From the NCBI GenBank assembly GCA_964343705.1, contig CAYFJX010000001.1, forward strand, positions 1 through 64,000: a stretch of DNA of 64,000 nt. The letters are read 5' to 3'. The notes beneath the pieces were generated by a model that did no database searches, had not been told where the DNA came from, and saw only the letters and a list, made by a program, of their open reading frames with translations. Position 1 is the first letter of the stretch. Each line of letters opens with the position of its first letter. Position numbers and translations under genes: made by a program. Below are positions 23,939 through 33,197 of this stretch, piece after piece. This DNA comes from JAUSFM01 sp964343705 (GTDB lineage: Archaea; Nanobdellota; Nanobdellia; Woesearchaeales; UBA12501).

Positions 23939-25369
23939 ATGAAAGATATTCTTAACCAAATCAAAAAAACTGAGTGGTATAAGCAAGCTGGAAACAGTAA
24001 AGTCTACTATATTTTTCCTCCGTGCCGAGGAGCTGCTGACCATTTGGGAACTGACTTAACAATATGGTCGCTCAAGGACAGAAAGCTAATGGAGTGGGTT
24101 TCACCACGAAAGAACTTTATTGACACTGCAACAAATGCCCTTGACAAGCAAAAAAAAGATCATGCCTTTATTGACAAGCACATGGCTGTGTGTGAGAAAA
24201 AAAGTCTTGCACTGGAAAAATTCTATGAGAAATTTCTAAAGAAAGATCCATCAACATTTGATCTCAAGAAAGTCATTGCAACATTGCAAGAACTTGAAAA
24301 GCTGAGTTATGATTACTGGCTTGATGCTTACCTCTGTGATGCATTTGATCCTGAAGGTGATAAGATGCTCAAGGAGGAAATTGAAAAGCACAAGATAACC
24401 CTGGATGAAAATGAGATAGCTGTTTTTATGCGTACTAGCTGGCTGAATTATATGCAAGAAGAACGATTAGACATGCTTAACCTTGCCAAGAAGGTCAAAG
24501 GGAAAAAGTGTTCTATAAAAAATGCGCATGTTGAACTTGAAAAACATGCAATGAAGTTTTTTTATGTTGACAACAGCTGGGAGTCAACAACAGTGTTAAT
24601 GGTTAATGATTTTGCAAAGCGACTTGATGCAACACTTCATGGAGACATAGATAAACAGATTGCAGAGTTAGAAACAAACTGGGAAGAAAAACACACGGAG
24701 TTGCAAGAAAAACATAGCATTCCTGACGAGCTTATGAATGTTTTTTATTTCTTTAGCCAGTTATTCAAACTGAGAGATCAACGAAAAAAGCACACTCTTT
24801 TGAGCAATCATGTGTATGATATGCTGTTCCAGTGTATTGGTGAGCTCTTTGACATACGCTTCAAGCACCTTGCCGTTATAGCTGCTGAAGAAATCACTGA
24901 GCAAACAACAACAGAAGACTTAAAGAAAAAAATAAGTGAGCGAGAAGACATTATTCTCGAAGTGTATTCTAAAAAGAAGACAGATTTTTATGAAGGAGAA
25001 GAAGGAATGGAAATTGACACTGCAATTCAAAAAACCTTTGCTCACAAAGGTGACACTATAAAAGGAACACCAGCGTGTAAAGGAGTGGTGCAAGGTGTTG
25101 TACGTGTCATCAGAGGAGAAGTACACTTTAGCAAATTCAATAAAGGGGAAATATTAGTTGCTCCAATGACACGGCCAGAATACTTGCCACTTATGAAAAA
25201 AGCAAAAGCAATAGTAACAGATGAGGGTGGTGTGACCTGTCATGCTGCGATTGTATCCAGAGAACTTGGTGTACCCTGTATAATTGGTACAGGTGTAGCA
25301 ACACAGAAACTCCATGATGGTGAGCTTGTTGAGGTGGACGCTGATAAAGGCGTGGTGAAACGCCTATGA
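23939..25369 (+). CDS. His-swivel protein 2
   Basis: 476 residues. The N-terminus begins KKTEWYKQAG, matching the KWY start motif of its paralogues. The middle region is helical and carries FFYVDNSW and LRDQRKKH at the places where paralogues have FFWI-N-Y and DxRKK. Residues 385-476 are the mobile domain with phospho-His at about 435 (EGGVTCHAAIVSREL). There is no ATP-grasp and no TIM barrel. The stop overlaps the start of a methyltransferase gene by 4 bases, so methylation and phosphotransfer are probably steps of one pathway. Confidence 0.8.
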   Translation: MKDILNQIKKTEWYKQAGNSKVYYIFPPCRGAADHLGTDLTIWSLKDRKLMEWVSPRKNFIDTATNALDKQKKDHAFIDKHMAVCEKKSLALEKFYEKFLKKDPSTFDLKKVIATLQELEKLSYDYWLDAYLCDAFDPEGDKMLKEEIEKHKITLDENEIAVFMRTSWLNYMQEERLDMLNLAKKVKGKKCSIKNAHVELEKHAMKFFYVDNSWESTTVLMVNDFAKRLDATLHGDIDKQIAELETNWEEKHTELQEKHSIPDELMNVFYFFSQLFKLRDQRKKHTLLSNHVYDMLFQCIGELFDIRFKHLAVIAAEEITEQTTTEDLKKKISEREDIILEVYSKKKTDFYEGEEGMEIDTAIQKTFAHKGDTIKGTPACKGVVQGVVRVIRGEVHFSKFNKGEILVAPMTRPEYLPLMKKAKAIVTDEGGVTCHAAIVSRELGVPCIIGTGVATQKLHDGELVEVDADKGVVKRL

Positions 25370-26214
25370 GCAGAGAAACACTTGAAACGAATTTATATAC
25401 TGATGTGTGGGATGATTTTTCACGAAGATACGCGTACATGCGAACACCTGTAACCCCTTCTGTAAATGATGTAAAAATTATTGAAGAATATCTCAAGAAG
25501 ATCCTAGAAACCAATTCTCAACCAAGTGTGCTTATTCTTGGTGCAACCTTTGCTTACAGGAAGATGATTGCAGAAAACAACATACCTGTCACCTTGGTTG
25601 ACTTGAGCAGGCAAATGTATGATGTAAACAGCAAGATTCTTGACAATGAACTTGGATGTCCAGAGCGTACTGAAAAGCTTATCATTGCAAACTGGATGGA
25701 AATGGATCTACATCAGGAGTTTGATCTTATTATTGGAGATTTTGTTGTTAATAACATCAAAGCTGAACTTAAAGAACAGTTCCACGCACAGATAGCAAAA
25801 CACATGACACCCAATGGCTTTTTTGTGACTCGTATTATGAACCAACCAAGGAACTTGGATCCTGTTGAAGATATGTTTGCACGATTTAAGGATAAGGAAA
25901 TTAACAGGGAAACAACCAATGAATTATTGTTTGATGCACTGTGCCATTTTGGTATTGATAGAGAAAAGAACATTCTTGTTAACAAACAGCGGTGGCATAA
26001 AGTTGTTGAAGCTGCTGAGGAGTATCCGTTTATGAAAAAGTTGATTAAACACTGTGAAGAAAACGTGCCCATGGGAGATAAGGAGTGGAGTATTCTCTCA
26101 GATGCTGATCAAGAAGCAGAATTGCGAAATGCTTATAAGGTATGTGCTATTCGCTATGGTAAAGATTACATGTATTCAGATGCATGTCCAACATATGTGC
26201 TGCAACGTGTGTGA
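25366..26214 (+). CDS. SAM-dependent methyltransferase, LGxTxxxR family, member 1
   Basis: 282 residues. Motif I is VLILGATFAYRKM (about 50-62), strand 2 ends LVDLS, and the region after ANWMEMD leads to FDLIIGDFVVNNI, where most families have the catalytic strand 4. HMTPNGFFVTRIM is the following strand. Motif I lacks the usual GxGxG and instead has LGAT, a mark shared by four proteins in this window. It is translationally coupled to His-swivel protein 2. Substrate unknown; small acidic metabolites are plausible. Confidence 0.75.
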   Translation: MSRETLETNLYTDVWDDFSRRYAYMRTPVTPSVNDVKIIEEYLKKILETNSQPSVLILGATFAYRKMIAENNIPVTLVDLSRQMYDVNSKILDNELGCPERTEKLIIANWMEMDLHQEFDLIIGDFVVNNIKAELKEQFHAQIAKHMTPNGFFVTRIMNQPRNLDPVEDMFARFKDKEINRETTNELLFDALCHFGIDREKNILVNKQRWHKVVEAAEEYPFMKKLIKHCEENVPMGDKEWSILSDADQEAELRNAYKVCAIRYGKDYMYSDACPTYVLQRV

Positions 26215-26235
26215 TACAAAAAGTGTGATGCAACA

Positions 26236-27042
26236 ATGACAAAAGTAGTTGAACAATGGCGCCAAGGTTTTGTGCATTTCTGGAAGTATTACCTTCCCCC
26301 AGCGAGAGCATCACCCTCTGACCTGGAGTTCATTAAAAAGAAGATTCTTGAAAAAGGCAAGGACGTAAAAGTTCTTATTCTTGGTTCAACCTCAGAATAT
26401 AGGAATATCTGTGGAGAGCTTGGTATTCCAGTGACCTGTTTTGATTTTAGTGAATATAATTATAACTACCTAAAAGATGAAGTCAAGAAAATGCCACAGG
26501 AACGTTATGTCAATGGCAATTGGTTCACACACAAACTTGATGAGCAGTTTGACATTATTCTTGGAGATGTAATTATCAATCTACAAGACAAGAAAAAACT
26601 GCCAAATCTTTTTAGAAACATAGCAAGCTGGCTAAAACCAAATGGGTTGTTTATGCCAAGAACCTATATCAGAGATAAGGATGAAACATGTACAGCAGAA
26701 GAAGCAATCAAAAGATACCGTAAAAAAACAGGACAAAGGTTGTATACTGGATCAACTAGAGATCTGTACCTAGCTGGATATGATTTTGAAAAAGAAACAG
26801 TAAATTTTAGGAAATTGTGGGCAATGTTGATAGATTTGCATGCACAAAAAATTGTTACAGATGAAGAGTTTGAAGATTACAAAAAGTTATCTTTTGATAC
26901 AGATATGCATTTTTACATGCCTATCCGAGAAGAGTTTGACAAACTATTCGAAGAATTCTTTACTATCAAAGAAATCATTCACGGTCCAGAACCTTATTTG
27001 AAAGAACGTATGTGGCCATTGCATGTGTTGACAACAAAGTGA
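26236..27042 (+). CDS. SAM-dependent methyltransferase, LGxTxxxR family, member 2
   Basis: 268 residues. Motif I VLILGSTSEYRNIC (about 50-63), strand 2 CFDFSEY, strand 4 FDIILGDVIINL, then WLKPNGLFMPRTY. It follows member 1 by 21 bases on the same strand but is only distantly similar, so the two are not a recent duplication. The C-terminal part (about 180-268) is helical and ends in EIIHGPEPYLKERMWPLHVLTT, with the same general ending as the other members (a basic-aromatic strand naming HxxPIYVL). Confidence 0.75.
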   Translation: MTKVVEQWRQGFVHFWKYYLPPARASPSDLEFIKKKILEKGKDVKVLILGSTSEYRNICGELGIPVTCFDFSEYNYNYLKDEVKKMPQERYVNGNWFTHKLDEQFDIILGDVIINLQDKKKLPNLFRNIASWLKPNGLFMPRTYIRDKDETCTAEEAIKRYRKKTGQRLYTGSTRDLYLAGYDFEKETVNFRKLWAMLIDLHAQKIVTDEEFEDYKKLSFDTDMHFYMPIREEFDKLFEEFFTIKEIIHGPEPYLKERMWPLHVLTTK

Positions 27043-27088
27043 TTATTTCTAAGCTAATTTGGCATTCTAAGCGCTAGATACCACAACA

Positions 27089-27121
27089 TTTATATATAAG
27101 TTATAATCTATAAGTTATAAG
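27089..27121 (+). promoter_or_regulatory. VapBC promoter with repeated operator-like sites
   Basis: TTTATATATA (27089-27098) lies about 31-40 bases before the antitoxin ATG. Two direct copies of ATAAGTTATAA (27096-27106 and 27110-27120) overlap the box and the expected start site with a 14-base period. They fit binding sites for the antitoxin itself, the usual autoregulator of such operons. Confidence 0.55.
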
Positions 27122-27128
27122 TGGAATC

Positions 27129-27323
27129 ATGAATACAACTGTTGCTGTTAAAGAAGACACATTTGCATTATTGAAAGATGTAAAAGAAAAAACAGAAGCA
27201 CCTAGTTTTGATGAGGTAATAAAAAAGTTGATCATGGAAACAAAAAAACCAAAAAAAAGTCTTAGAGGATTGGCAAAAAATACACCTGAATTTGTGAGGG
27301 AAGAAATTGACCGTTTTGCTTGA
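27129..27323 (+). CDS. VapB-type antitoxin
   Basis: 64 residues. A short strand (TTVAVKEDTFALLKDVKE) followed by helices and a basic Lys/Pro segment is typical of ribbon-helix-helix type VapB antitoxins (DUF217-like in archaea). The C-terminal part (LRGLAKNTPEFVREEIDRF) would bind and inhibit the toxin. It overlaps the toxin gene by 17 bases. Confidence 0.8.
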   Translation: MNTTVAVKEDTFALLKDVKEKTEAPSFDEVIKKLIMETKKPKKSLRGLAKNTPEFVREEIDRFA

Positions 27324-27684
27324 TTCCTGGGCATGGATAGAATATTTCCGAGATGGTAAAAAGGCCGATATAATAGAAGAATATGTAGAAAGTAATGTAA
27401 CAATTTTCATCAGTTCAGTCAGCATATCTGAAGTATTTAGATGGTTATTAGGAAACGAGACAAAAGCATTGGCAAAAAAGTTGACACAAGAAATGATCCA
27501 CAGATCTTTAGTTGTTCCCGTGCATAATATCATTGCTTGGAAAGCAGCAGAACTAAAACATGAGCATAAGTGGGGATTAGGAGATGCTCTTATTTATGCA
27601 ACTGCCCAAGAAAACAAATCAGTTTTAGTAACAGGTGACAGTGATTTTAAAGAAATTAAAGATGTTACTTATCTGGGAAATTAA
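27307..27684 (+). CDS. VapC-type PIN-domain toxin (endoribonuclease)
   Basis: 125 residues from a TTG start that overlaps the antitoxin. The four acidic PIN positions are present: LLDSWAWIEYF (Asp6), ISSVSISEV (Glu), GLGDALIYATA (Asp) and VTGDSDF (Asp). PIN toxins cut tRNA or rRNA with Mg2+. The stop codon overlaps that of the convergent methyltransferase gene. Confidence 0.88.
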   Translation: MTVLLDSWAWIEYFRDGKKADIIEEYVESNVTIFISSVSISEVFRWLLGNETKALAKKLTQEMIHRSLVVPVHNIIAWKAAELKHEHKWGLGDALIYATAQENKSVLVTGDSDFKEIKDVTYLGN

Positions 27685-28484
27685 TCATTTTTCAAAATAT
27701 AAATAGGATGGTTTGCATGCTTCTCATCATCCTTGCCACGCATCACTTCCTTGATAACAAAGTGTTTACTCAGTAGTTCTTCAAATGGTTCTTTGTGCAT
27801 GATATGCAAATGCAAATCTCCTTTCCCAATTGCTCCAAATGCATTAAAGAAGTTATCAAGTTGTTCTTGGTTGATTTTGTTTTGTTCCCTAAGTTTTTTC
27901 ATATAGTTTAATGCATCACTCACGCGCGATGCGCCATTTTCCAAAGGGCCAAATGCACAAGGAAATTTTACCATCAAATATGCCATATGTTGACCAGGTG
28001 CTTTTCTTAGAACTTCTTCTTCTGTTTCTTCAACACGAATCATTGCTTTGAGTACAAACACACCACCTTGCTTTAGTGATTTCTTTACCTGCAACAAAAA
28101 GGGTTCAAAGTCACTGACAGGCACAATGTTTATTGATTGTTCTGCAAATGCAACATCGAATTGTTCAGTAAAAGGTAGGTCTAACCAATTGCATTGAACA
28201 AGATTTTCATCGCAGGACTCCCTAGTCATGAGTTGTTTCATACCCTCAAGCATGTCCGGGTTTATATCTGCACAAGTAACGCGTAATTTGTTTTTTGCTC
28301 CAAGGTCTCTAAACTCTGGTGTTGATCCAAGAATAAGAAGGTCTTTGCCGCTCTGTTCAGCCATAAGCTTGTCAAACACCACTATCTCCTTTTCACTTGG
28401 CCGTGCTGGAAACACAGCTCTCCGCCAGGCTTCTACAAACTGAGAATATCGTGCTGCATTTGGTGGTTGCTGTTCTGGTTGCAT
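27681..28484 (-). CDS. SAM-dependent methyltransferase, LGxTxxxR family, member 3
   Basis: 267 residues. Motif I LLILGSTPEFRDLG (about 48-61), strand 2 CADINPDM, strand 4 FDVAFAEQSINIV, then LKQGGVFVLKAMI. The N-terminal VFPARPSEKEI matches the equivalent segment of members 1 and 2. It starts 2 bases after the stop of the PLP enzyme gene, so the two form an operon. That pairing could tie this methyltransferase to sulfur or methionine metabolism. Confidence 0.78.
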   Translation of the reverse strand: MQPEQQPPNAARYSQFVEAWRRAVFPARPSEKEIVVFDKLMAEQSGKDLLILGSTPEFRDLGAKNKLRVTCADINPDMLEGMKQLMTRESCDENLVQCNWLDLPFTEQFDVAFAEQSINIVPVSDFEPFLLQVKKSLKQGGVFVLKAMIRVEETEEEVLRKAPGQHMAYLMVKFPCAFGPLENGASRVSDALNYMKKLREQNKINQEQLDNFFNAFGAIGKGDLHLHIMHKEPFEELLSKHFVIKEVMRGKDDEKHANHPIYILKND

Positions 28485-28486
28485 GG

Positions 28487-29794
28487 TTATTCAGAATTGT
28501 ACATCGCTTCAAAGGTTTCTTGCAAAAATTTAGCAACAACAGTATGATCTGGGATACGACCAACTGCTAAACGTATTGTTCCAGGTGGGTAATCAGAAGG
28601 AATACCAAGTGTGCTTTCACCAATCATAAGATAGCGTTCATCACCTAAACTGACTTGGTATGAGATTGGTGAGCGTACATCACTTTCTACACGAGCAATA
28701 AACTCTTTTTCCCTTGCAAGTTTTTCTTTTGCTGTTTTTCCGGCAAGTTCAAAGGTCACCACACCGCCTGCCAAACCATCGCGTGAAAGATCACCAAGAT
28801 CTGGGTAGTGCACCGTATCAACATGAGGTGAATCTTGTAGGAATCTTGTTACAAGCCCATAGGCGTTATTAGTATGATCTCTCATACGTTGTGGAAGATC
28901 TGCAAGGCGGTGATATAATGTTTCAGCAACTGTTTGATCTATCACTGATCCAGTTACTGTTTGCCATGCTCGCAGGTGTCTAATGAAATCTTTTGGTCCA
29001 ATAACTGCACCACCAAGAACATCGCCATGACCACTTATGTACTTGGTCATAGAATGTATAACAATGTCAGCTCCCATACGGAATGGTTGTTGTAAGTAAG
29101 GTGTAAGAAATGTATTATCTACAATCACTGGAATACCATGTTCCTGTGCCATACGTGCAACTTTGCGTGTGTCTGTTACTTCAATAAGTGGGTTAGTAAC
29201 TCCTTCATAAAACAGAGCAATGGTTTGCCTGCCCCTTTCTTGTAATGCTTTGTATACTTCTGCAAGGTTAGTTGTATCTACAGCAAGTGCTTTATTGATA
29301 CAAGTTTCCTGTGGAATAACTTCATCAAAAACAGCTTCTGTATTAACAAAAACTGTTTTCCCACGCATAAAAAAAAGATCAATATGTTCCCTGTTTGAAT
29401 GCTCTATATTTCGAGCTAGTGCCTTTGCAACGCCGTAAATGGCAGCCATGCCAGAGGGGAATACGGTTGCATCAATAAAATCAAAGGGATCTCCTTCATC
29501 AGCAAAGTAGCCTGCTTCTGCTTCCACCAAGCGGTCACATAATACTCGTTCTTGTGGTGTGCCTGCGCGTGCGTAGAAATAGCCATCCCGAGAACCTTCT
29601 AGAACTTGGCCAAGATACCCCTCCCCATCCATATTAAAACTTGTTCTTGAAGGCAGTCCAAGATCAGGACCTCGAGCAAGACTTACTTTCAAAGGACCGA
29701 TATCATCAGAGCTTTGTTTAGTGGCAAGTAATTCTTTTGCTCTCTGCCAATCTGCTCCAAAAAAATCATGTACCAACATTCTACGGGCAACCAT
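28487..29794 (-). CDS. Trans-sulfuration-type PLP enzyme (Cys/Met metabolism family)
   Basis: 435 residues, slightly longer than the usual 380-400. It has the fold-type I core: YFYARAGTPQERVLCDRL near the substrate entry, FPSGMAAIYG (cofactor phosphate site), VIVDNTFLTPYLQQP with the PLP-binding Asp, and HSMTKYISGHGDVLGG with the Schiff-base Lys. Relatives include cystathionine gamma-synthase, cystathionine lyases and methionine gamma-lyase; these cannot be told apart here. A TATATAA box at 29818-29827 gives a leaderless transcript divergent from His-swivel protein 3. Methionine or homocysteine metabolism would connect it to the neighbouring methyltransferases. Confidence 0.85.
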   Translation of the reverse strand: MVARRMLVHDFFGADWQRAKELLATKQSSDDIGPLKVSLARGPDLGLPSRTSFNMDGEGYLGQVLEGSRDGYFYARAGTPQERVLCDRLVEAEAGYFADEGDPFDFIDATVFPSGMAAIYGVAKALARNIEHSNREHIDLFFMRGKTVFVNTEAVFDEVIPQETCINKALAVDTTNLAEVYKALQERGRQTIALFYEGVTNPLIEVTDTRKVARMAQEHGIPVIVDNTFLTPYLQQPFRMGADIVIHSMTKYISGHGDVLGGAVIGPKDFIRHLRAWQTVTGSVIDQTVAETLYHRLADLPQRMRDHTNNAYGLVTRFLQDSPHVDTVHYPDLGDLSRDGLAGGVVTFELAGKTAKEKLAREKEFIARVESDVRSPISYQVSLGDERYLMIGESTLGIPSDYPPGTIRLAVGRIPDHTVVAKFLQETFEAMYNSE

Positions 29795-29851
29795 ACAAAA
29801 AAGGAAACTTCCACTCCTTTATATACCTTCCCCCCTAAAACAGCCTAAAGC

Positions 29852-29859
29852 TATAAATA
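29852..29859 (+). promoter_or_regulatory. TATA box of His-swivel gene 3
   Basis: TATAAATA lies 24-31 bases before ATG 29883. This supports the start at 29883 over an upstream frame opening at 29721, which would run through the promoter of the divergent PLP-enzyme gene. Confidence 0.7.
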
Positions 29860-29882
29860 GAACCCCCTCACCCGATATACTA

Positions 29883-31316
29883 ATGAGACTTATAAAGCTA
29901 CAAACAAAGGGCAATTGCTATCCTGATGTTAATATTCAAGCAATTGCGGTGATGTTGTTGTGTGATTATCACAAGGCATTTGGTGTATCCTTTGGTTTGG
30001 ATGTTGTTACTACTTTTGAAAATGAGACAATGGTCTGGTATGGTTATGATGAAGAGTATGAACGGCTAAAAAAAGAAACAAGCGCTCTTCTTATGGAAAA
30101 ACCAGAGTTGGCAAAAAAATGTCAAAAGAATTTTTTTGAAGGAGCAAAAGTATTCCTGGAATTTATTAAGAAAATCAACCAAACAAACTTTAGCAAGCTC
30201 AGCAACAAAGAACTCCAAGATTTATATGAAGACTATTTTAACAGAAATCGTGCATTAGGTATTTGGGGAGAGCCATTGCCACATTACACGCGAGAAGACG
30301 TACCAAAATTTCTGCTCAAGTGCCTAAATGAAATAAGCAAAACCCCAAGCGATGATCTAAACCTACTTACTGCACCAAACTATGTTTCTTTCACAAAACA
30401 AGAGGAGATGGACTTACTTAAGATTGCCATACAGATCAAAGCAGATCCAGAAAATACAGAACTCAAAGAACAACTCATTAAAGAACACACCAAGAAATGG
30501 TTTTGGATACCTTATGATTATGGTGTAACAACATGGGATGAAAAGCATTTCATGGATGAGCTTGAAGAGGTACAAGATCCAGAAAAAAAACTCAAAGAAA
30601 TAGAAATCACATATAAGGAACTACCAAAAAAACAACAAGCTCGACTTAAAGAACTAGCCATTGATCCACATACAGAAGAGATTTTCCAAGCACTACAAAT
30701 TTGCACTATTCTCATGGATTACAAAAAAGAAGTATTTACTAAAGCACATTATTCAACACGTCGCTTGCATAAAGAAATAGCACAGCGACTTGGACTCACA
30801 TATGAACAAACCAAAGTACTGCTCATAAAAGAAGTAAGCCAAGCACTCTTAGAAAACAAACCCCCTACACCTGAAGAACTTGATGGACGACTCAAATTTA
30901 GTGTATTAAAACTCAGCAAGGATGGAGAGTACAGCTTTGTAAGTGGTGAAAAAGCAAAGGAATGGGTCAAAAGAATACAAGCAGATGAAGAGAAGTCAGA
31001 TGAACTCACTGGCTTTCCTGCATGCAAAGGACAATACACTGGTACTGTTCGGTGTATTCTTGATGCAAGAAATATTCATGAACTAAAAAAAGGAGAAGTA
31101 TTAGTCACATACATGACAAGCCCTGACTACACTATTGGCATGAAAAAAGCAGGAGCTATTGTAACAGATGAAGGTGGCATTAGCAGTCACGCGGCGATTG
31201 TGTCCCGTGAGTTAGGAGTGCCATGTGTAATTGGAACAAAGCACGCAACGCGTGTACTAAAAACAGGTGATAGAGTTGCAGTTGATGCAGAAAAAGGAGT
31301 CATTACAAAACTATAA
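29883..31316 (+). CDS. His-swivel protein 3
   Basis: 477 residues from ATG 29883. The N-terminal region differs from its paralogues (MRLIKLQTKGNCYPDVN), but the middle retains LTAPNYVSFTKQEEMDLLKIA and KWFWIPYDY. The DxRKK motif is replaced by DYKKE. The mobile domain covers about 385-477 with phospho-His near 436 (EGGISSHAAIVSREL). It has no donor or TIM-barrel domain. It is divergent from the PLP enzyme and followed after 16 bases by methyltransferase member 4. Confidence 0.78.
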   Translation: MRLIKLQTKGNCYPDVNIQAIAVMLLCDYHKAFGVSFGLDVVTTFENETMVWYGYDEEYERLKKETSALLMEKPELAKKCQKNFFEGAKVFLEFIKKINQTNFSKLSNKELQDLYEDYFNRNRALGIWGEPLPHYTREDVPKFLLKCLNEISKTPSDDLNLLTAPNYVSFTKQEEMDLLKIAIQIKADPENTELKEQLIKEHTKKWFWIPYDYGVTTWDEKHFMDELEEVQDPEKKLKEIEITYKELPKKQQARLKELAIDPHTEEIFQALQICTILMDYKKEVFTKAHYSTRRLHKEIAQRLGLTYEQTKVLLIKEVSQALLENKPPTPEELDGRLKFSVLKLSKDGEYSFVSGEKAKEWVKRIQADEEKSDELTGFPACKGQYTGTVRCILDARNIHELKKGEVLVTYMTSPDYTIGMKKAGAIVTDEGGISSHAAIVSRELGVPCVIGTKHATRVLKTGDRVAVDAEKGVITKL

Positions 31317-31332
31317 CAAAAAACCTGAAAAG

Positions 31333-32205
31333 ATGACTAACCCCACAGAACCTTGGACAGAAGAACAGTCTGTAGCAGCGCGAGCTTCACGCGGTGAAGG
31401 GACCTCAGCCCCAAACAAAACAGAATGTGCTGTGTATGCTGATGAACTAGAAAAAGCACTGCGTGGCAAAAATAAAACGCGAGTTCTTGTTCTTGGTGCA
31501 ACACCTGAACTACGAGACATTGCAATTCAACTTGGTGCCGAGACTATTGCAGTTGATTTTACCCAAGAAATACTTTTCAAACTGACCAATGTAATGAAAC
31601 ATAAAGACTCAGCACTAAACAAGCTGATTCTTGCAGACTGGTTAGAACTAGGCAATGTATTGGTAAAAGATTCATTTGACGCTGTACTTGCAGATGCATC
31701 ATTTAACAATGTTACACCTGAAAATCACCCCCTGCTTCTTGAAATATTACATAAACTTTTGAGGCCAGGTGGTGTGTTTATCACACGCCATGTTACTTTT
31801 GCACCACGAGCAATGCTTCGTGCAATTACTGAAATTACTGATGAATACAGAGCAGGAAAGAACACAACCCTTGGTTTTTTTACTGAGATTGGTTTACAAA
31901 GCCCAGTTATGCCAGAAGCATACAATATCAAAACAAAACAGTTTAAGTGGAGTATTGTTTGTGAAAAACTCCCCTTGCTTATGGAAGGTTTGCCTGAAGA
32001 GAAAAAAGCAGTAGTTGAAAAACTTGCAACACAAGCACAAACCTTGACACAAACTATTTTCCCACAGGAAGAATGGCATAGCATGCTTGGCCAGTTTCTA
32101 AAAGTAAAAAAAGTGATTGCACTCCCCCATTGGCCATACACACAAAATGTACCAATATATGTTGCTGAAAAAGAATCAGTTACTTCTTTGCAAACTCCCA
32201 CATAA
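31333..32205 (+). CDS. SAM-dependent methyltransferase, LGxTxxxR family, member 4
   Basis: 290 residues from ATG 31333 (MTNPTEPW); the frame is open back to 31267, inside the previous gene. Motif I VLVLGATPELRDIA, strand 2 AVDFTQEI, strand 4 FDAVLADASFNNV, then LLRPGGVFITRHV. It ends with a segment like the other members (WPYTQNVPIYVAE). The pairing with a His-swivel gene repeats the arrangement of member 1. The last 26 bases overlap the convergent TrmB gene. Confidence 0.78.
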   Translation: MTNPTEPWTEEQSVAARASRGEGTSAPNKTECAVYADELEKALRGKNKTRVLVLGATPELRDIAIQLGAETIAVDFTQEILFKLTNVMKHKDSALNKLILADWLELGNVLVKDSFDAVLADASFNNVTPENHPLLLEILHKLLRPGGVFITRHVTFAPRAMLRAITEITDEYRAGKNTTLGFFTEIGLQSPVMPEAYNIKTKQFKWSIVCEKLPLLMEGLPEEKKAVVEKLATQAQTLTQTIFPQEEWHSMLGQFLKVKKVIALPHWPYTQNVPIYVAEKESVTSLQTPT

Positions 32206-32908
32206 ACTTAAAGTGTTTTCTGTAGCCATCTGCGACTTCTTTGTTCTGTATAACAATTGCCATGATGTCTGTTGTTGCAAGAAGAATAACAACTAAGTCC
32301 CCGCAAACATCAACCATCACAGGACTTTTGAATTTGTTAGGGAGGTATTTAATGGTCCATTTCTGTGTTGAAATCTTTTTTCCCCTTGCTGACTCGTAAT
32401 ACAGCCCATACACATGCATACCTTTTTTCAGCCGAGCTTTATCAAACTTAATATGACGATGCTTAAGATATTTCCTGTTAAGCCCTTGCCCACCAAGAGC
32501 ATAAATATCCTTTTCTTGTTCCAACATCATCCCATAGGCACTCATTACCCCTTCTGCTCCTTTGAATACAAACACATCTTGCTTTTCCTTACGCATGTTG
32601 TAATCAAGTACAAGTTCTGGCATCACAGTCTTAACATGTTCCTGGCGCTCATGTAACATTTCAAGAATTTTGTGAGGGGATGAGGGTTCATAGAACTTCT
32701 TAGCTCCTTCAACCACTGAACTTACAAGGCCTTTCTGCACTAATCGTTCAATAATGTCATACGCATTTACCCGATGCACTCCTGCTTTTCTTGAAATTTC
32801 ATTAACACTGGCTGAACCAATACGAAGCATGGCAAGGTAGACTTTTGCTTCATTTGCTGTGAGTCCTGCTGCAAGCAGTGCATCATATTTAGTGGTTGAA
32901 ATAGCCAT
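32180..32908 (-). CDS. TrmB-family transcription regulator
   Basis: 242 residues. The N-terminal winged helix (YDALLAAGLTANEAKVYLAMLRIGSASVNEISRKAGVHR) is the TrmB signature, with recognition helix HRVNAYDIIERLVQKGL. The effector part (about 100-242) resembles the TrmB-type C-terminal domain that senses sugars in related archaea, but it is short. It lies between two swivel/methyltransferase groups and is a reasonable candidate for their regulator. Confidence 0.82.
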   Translation of the reverse strand: MAISTTKYDALLAAGLTANEAKVYLAMLRIGSASVNEISRKAGVHRVNAYDIIERLVQKGLVSSVVEGAKKFYEPSSPHKILEMLHERQEHVKTVMPELVLDYNMRKEKQDVFVFKGAEGVMSAYGMMLEQEKDIYALGGQGLNRKYLKHRHIKFDKARLKKGMHVYGLYYESARGKKISTQKWTIKYLPNKFKSPVMVDVCGDLVVILLATTDIMAIVIQNKEVADGYRKHFKFMWEFAKK

Positions 32909-33016
32909 ACTCCTACTTAAAACACCACCTTATATAAGCTTTTCGGTCTGTAGTAATAAATATTGCTACACCCTTATATATACCTAGCTAAACACCCTTA
33001 GAGTAGGTGAAAAACA

Positions 33017-33154
33017 ATGGCAAACAGTGCAATACTCTACCAGGCAGAACAAGACCTACAAAAACAGCAAAATAACCGCGGCCACCACACAGACCTTCAA
33101 GTAGTAGGAATTCTTGTGGTGATTTTCTTGATATTATTGTTTTTTGTAGCGTAA
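33017..33154 (+). CDS. Small single-span membrane protein
   Basis: 45 residues. A polar Gln-rich start (YQAEQDLQKQQNNRGHH) precedes one hydrophobic helix (VVGILVVIFLILLFFVA). A TATA-like TTATATATA near 32972 and GTAGGTGA ahead of the ATG support expression. It precedes the His-swivel gene at 33198 by 43 bases, which has its own TATA-like box. Resembles the 40-residue protein at 10920-11042 in design only. Confidence 0.55.
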   Translation: MANSAILYQAEQDLQKQQNNRGHHTDLQVVGILVVIFLILLFFVA

Positions 33155-33197
33155 GAAGCAACAATCTTTAAAAAAAAGCGTAGAATGAGAAACACCA

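Noticed and set aside
29721..29882. Upstream start of swivel protein 3 at 29721.
   Set aside because: It would read through the divergent PLP-enzyme start and both TATA boxes; ATG 29883 fits the TATA spacing.
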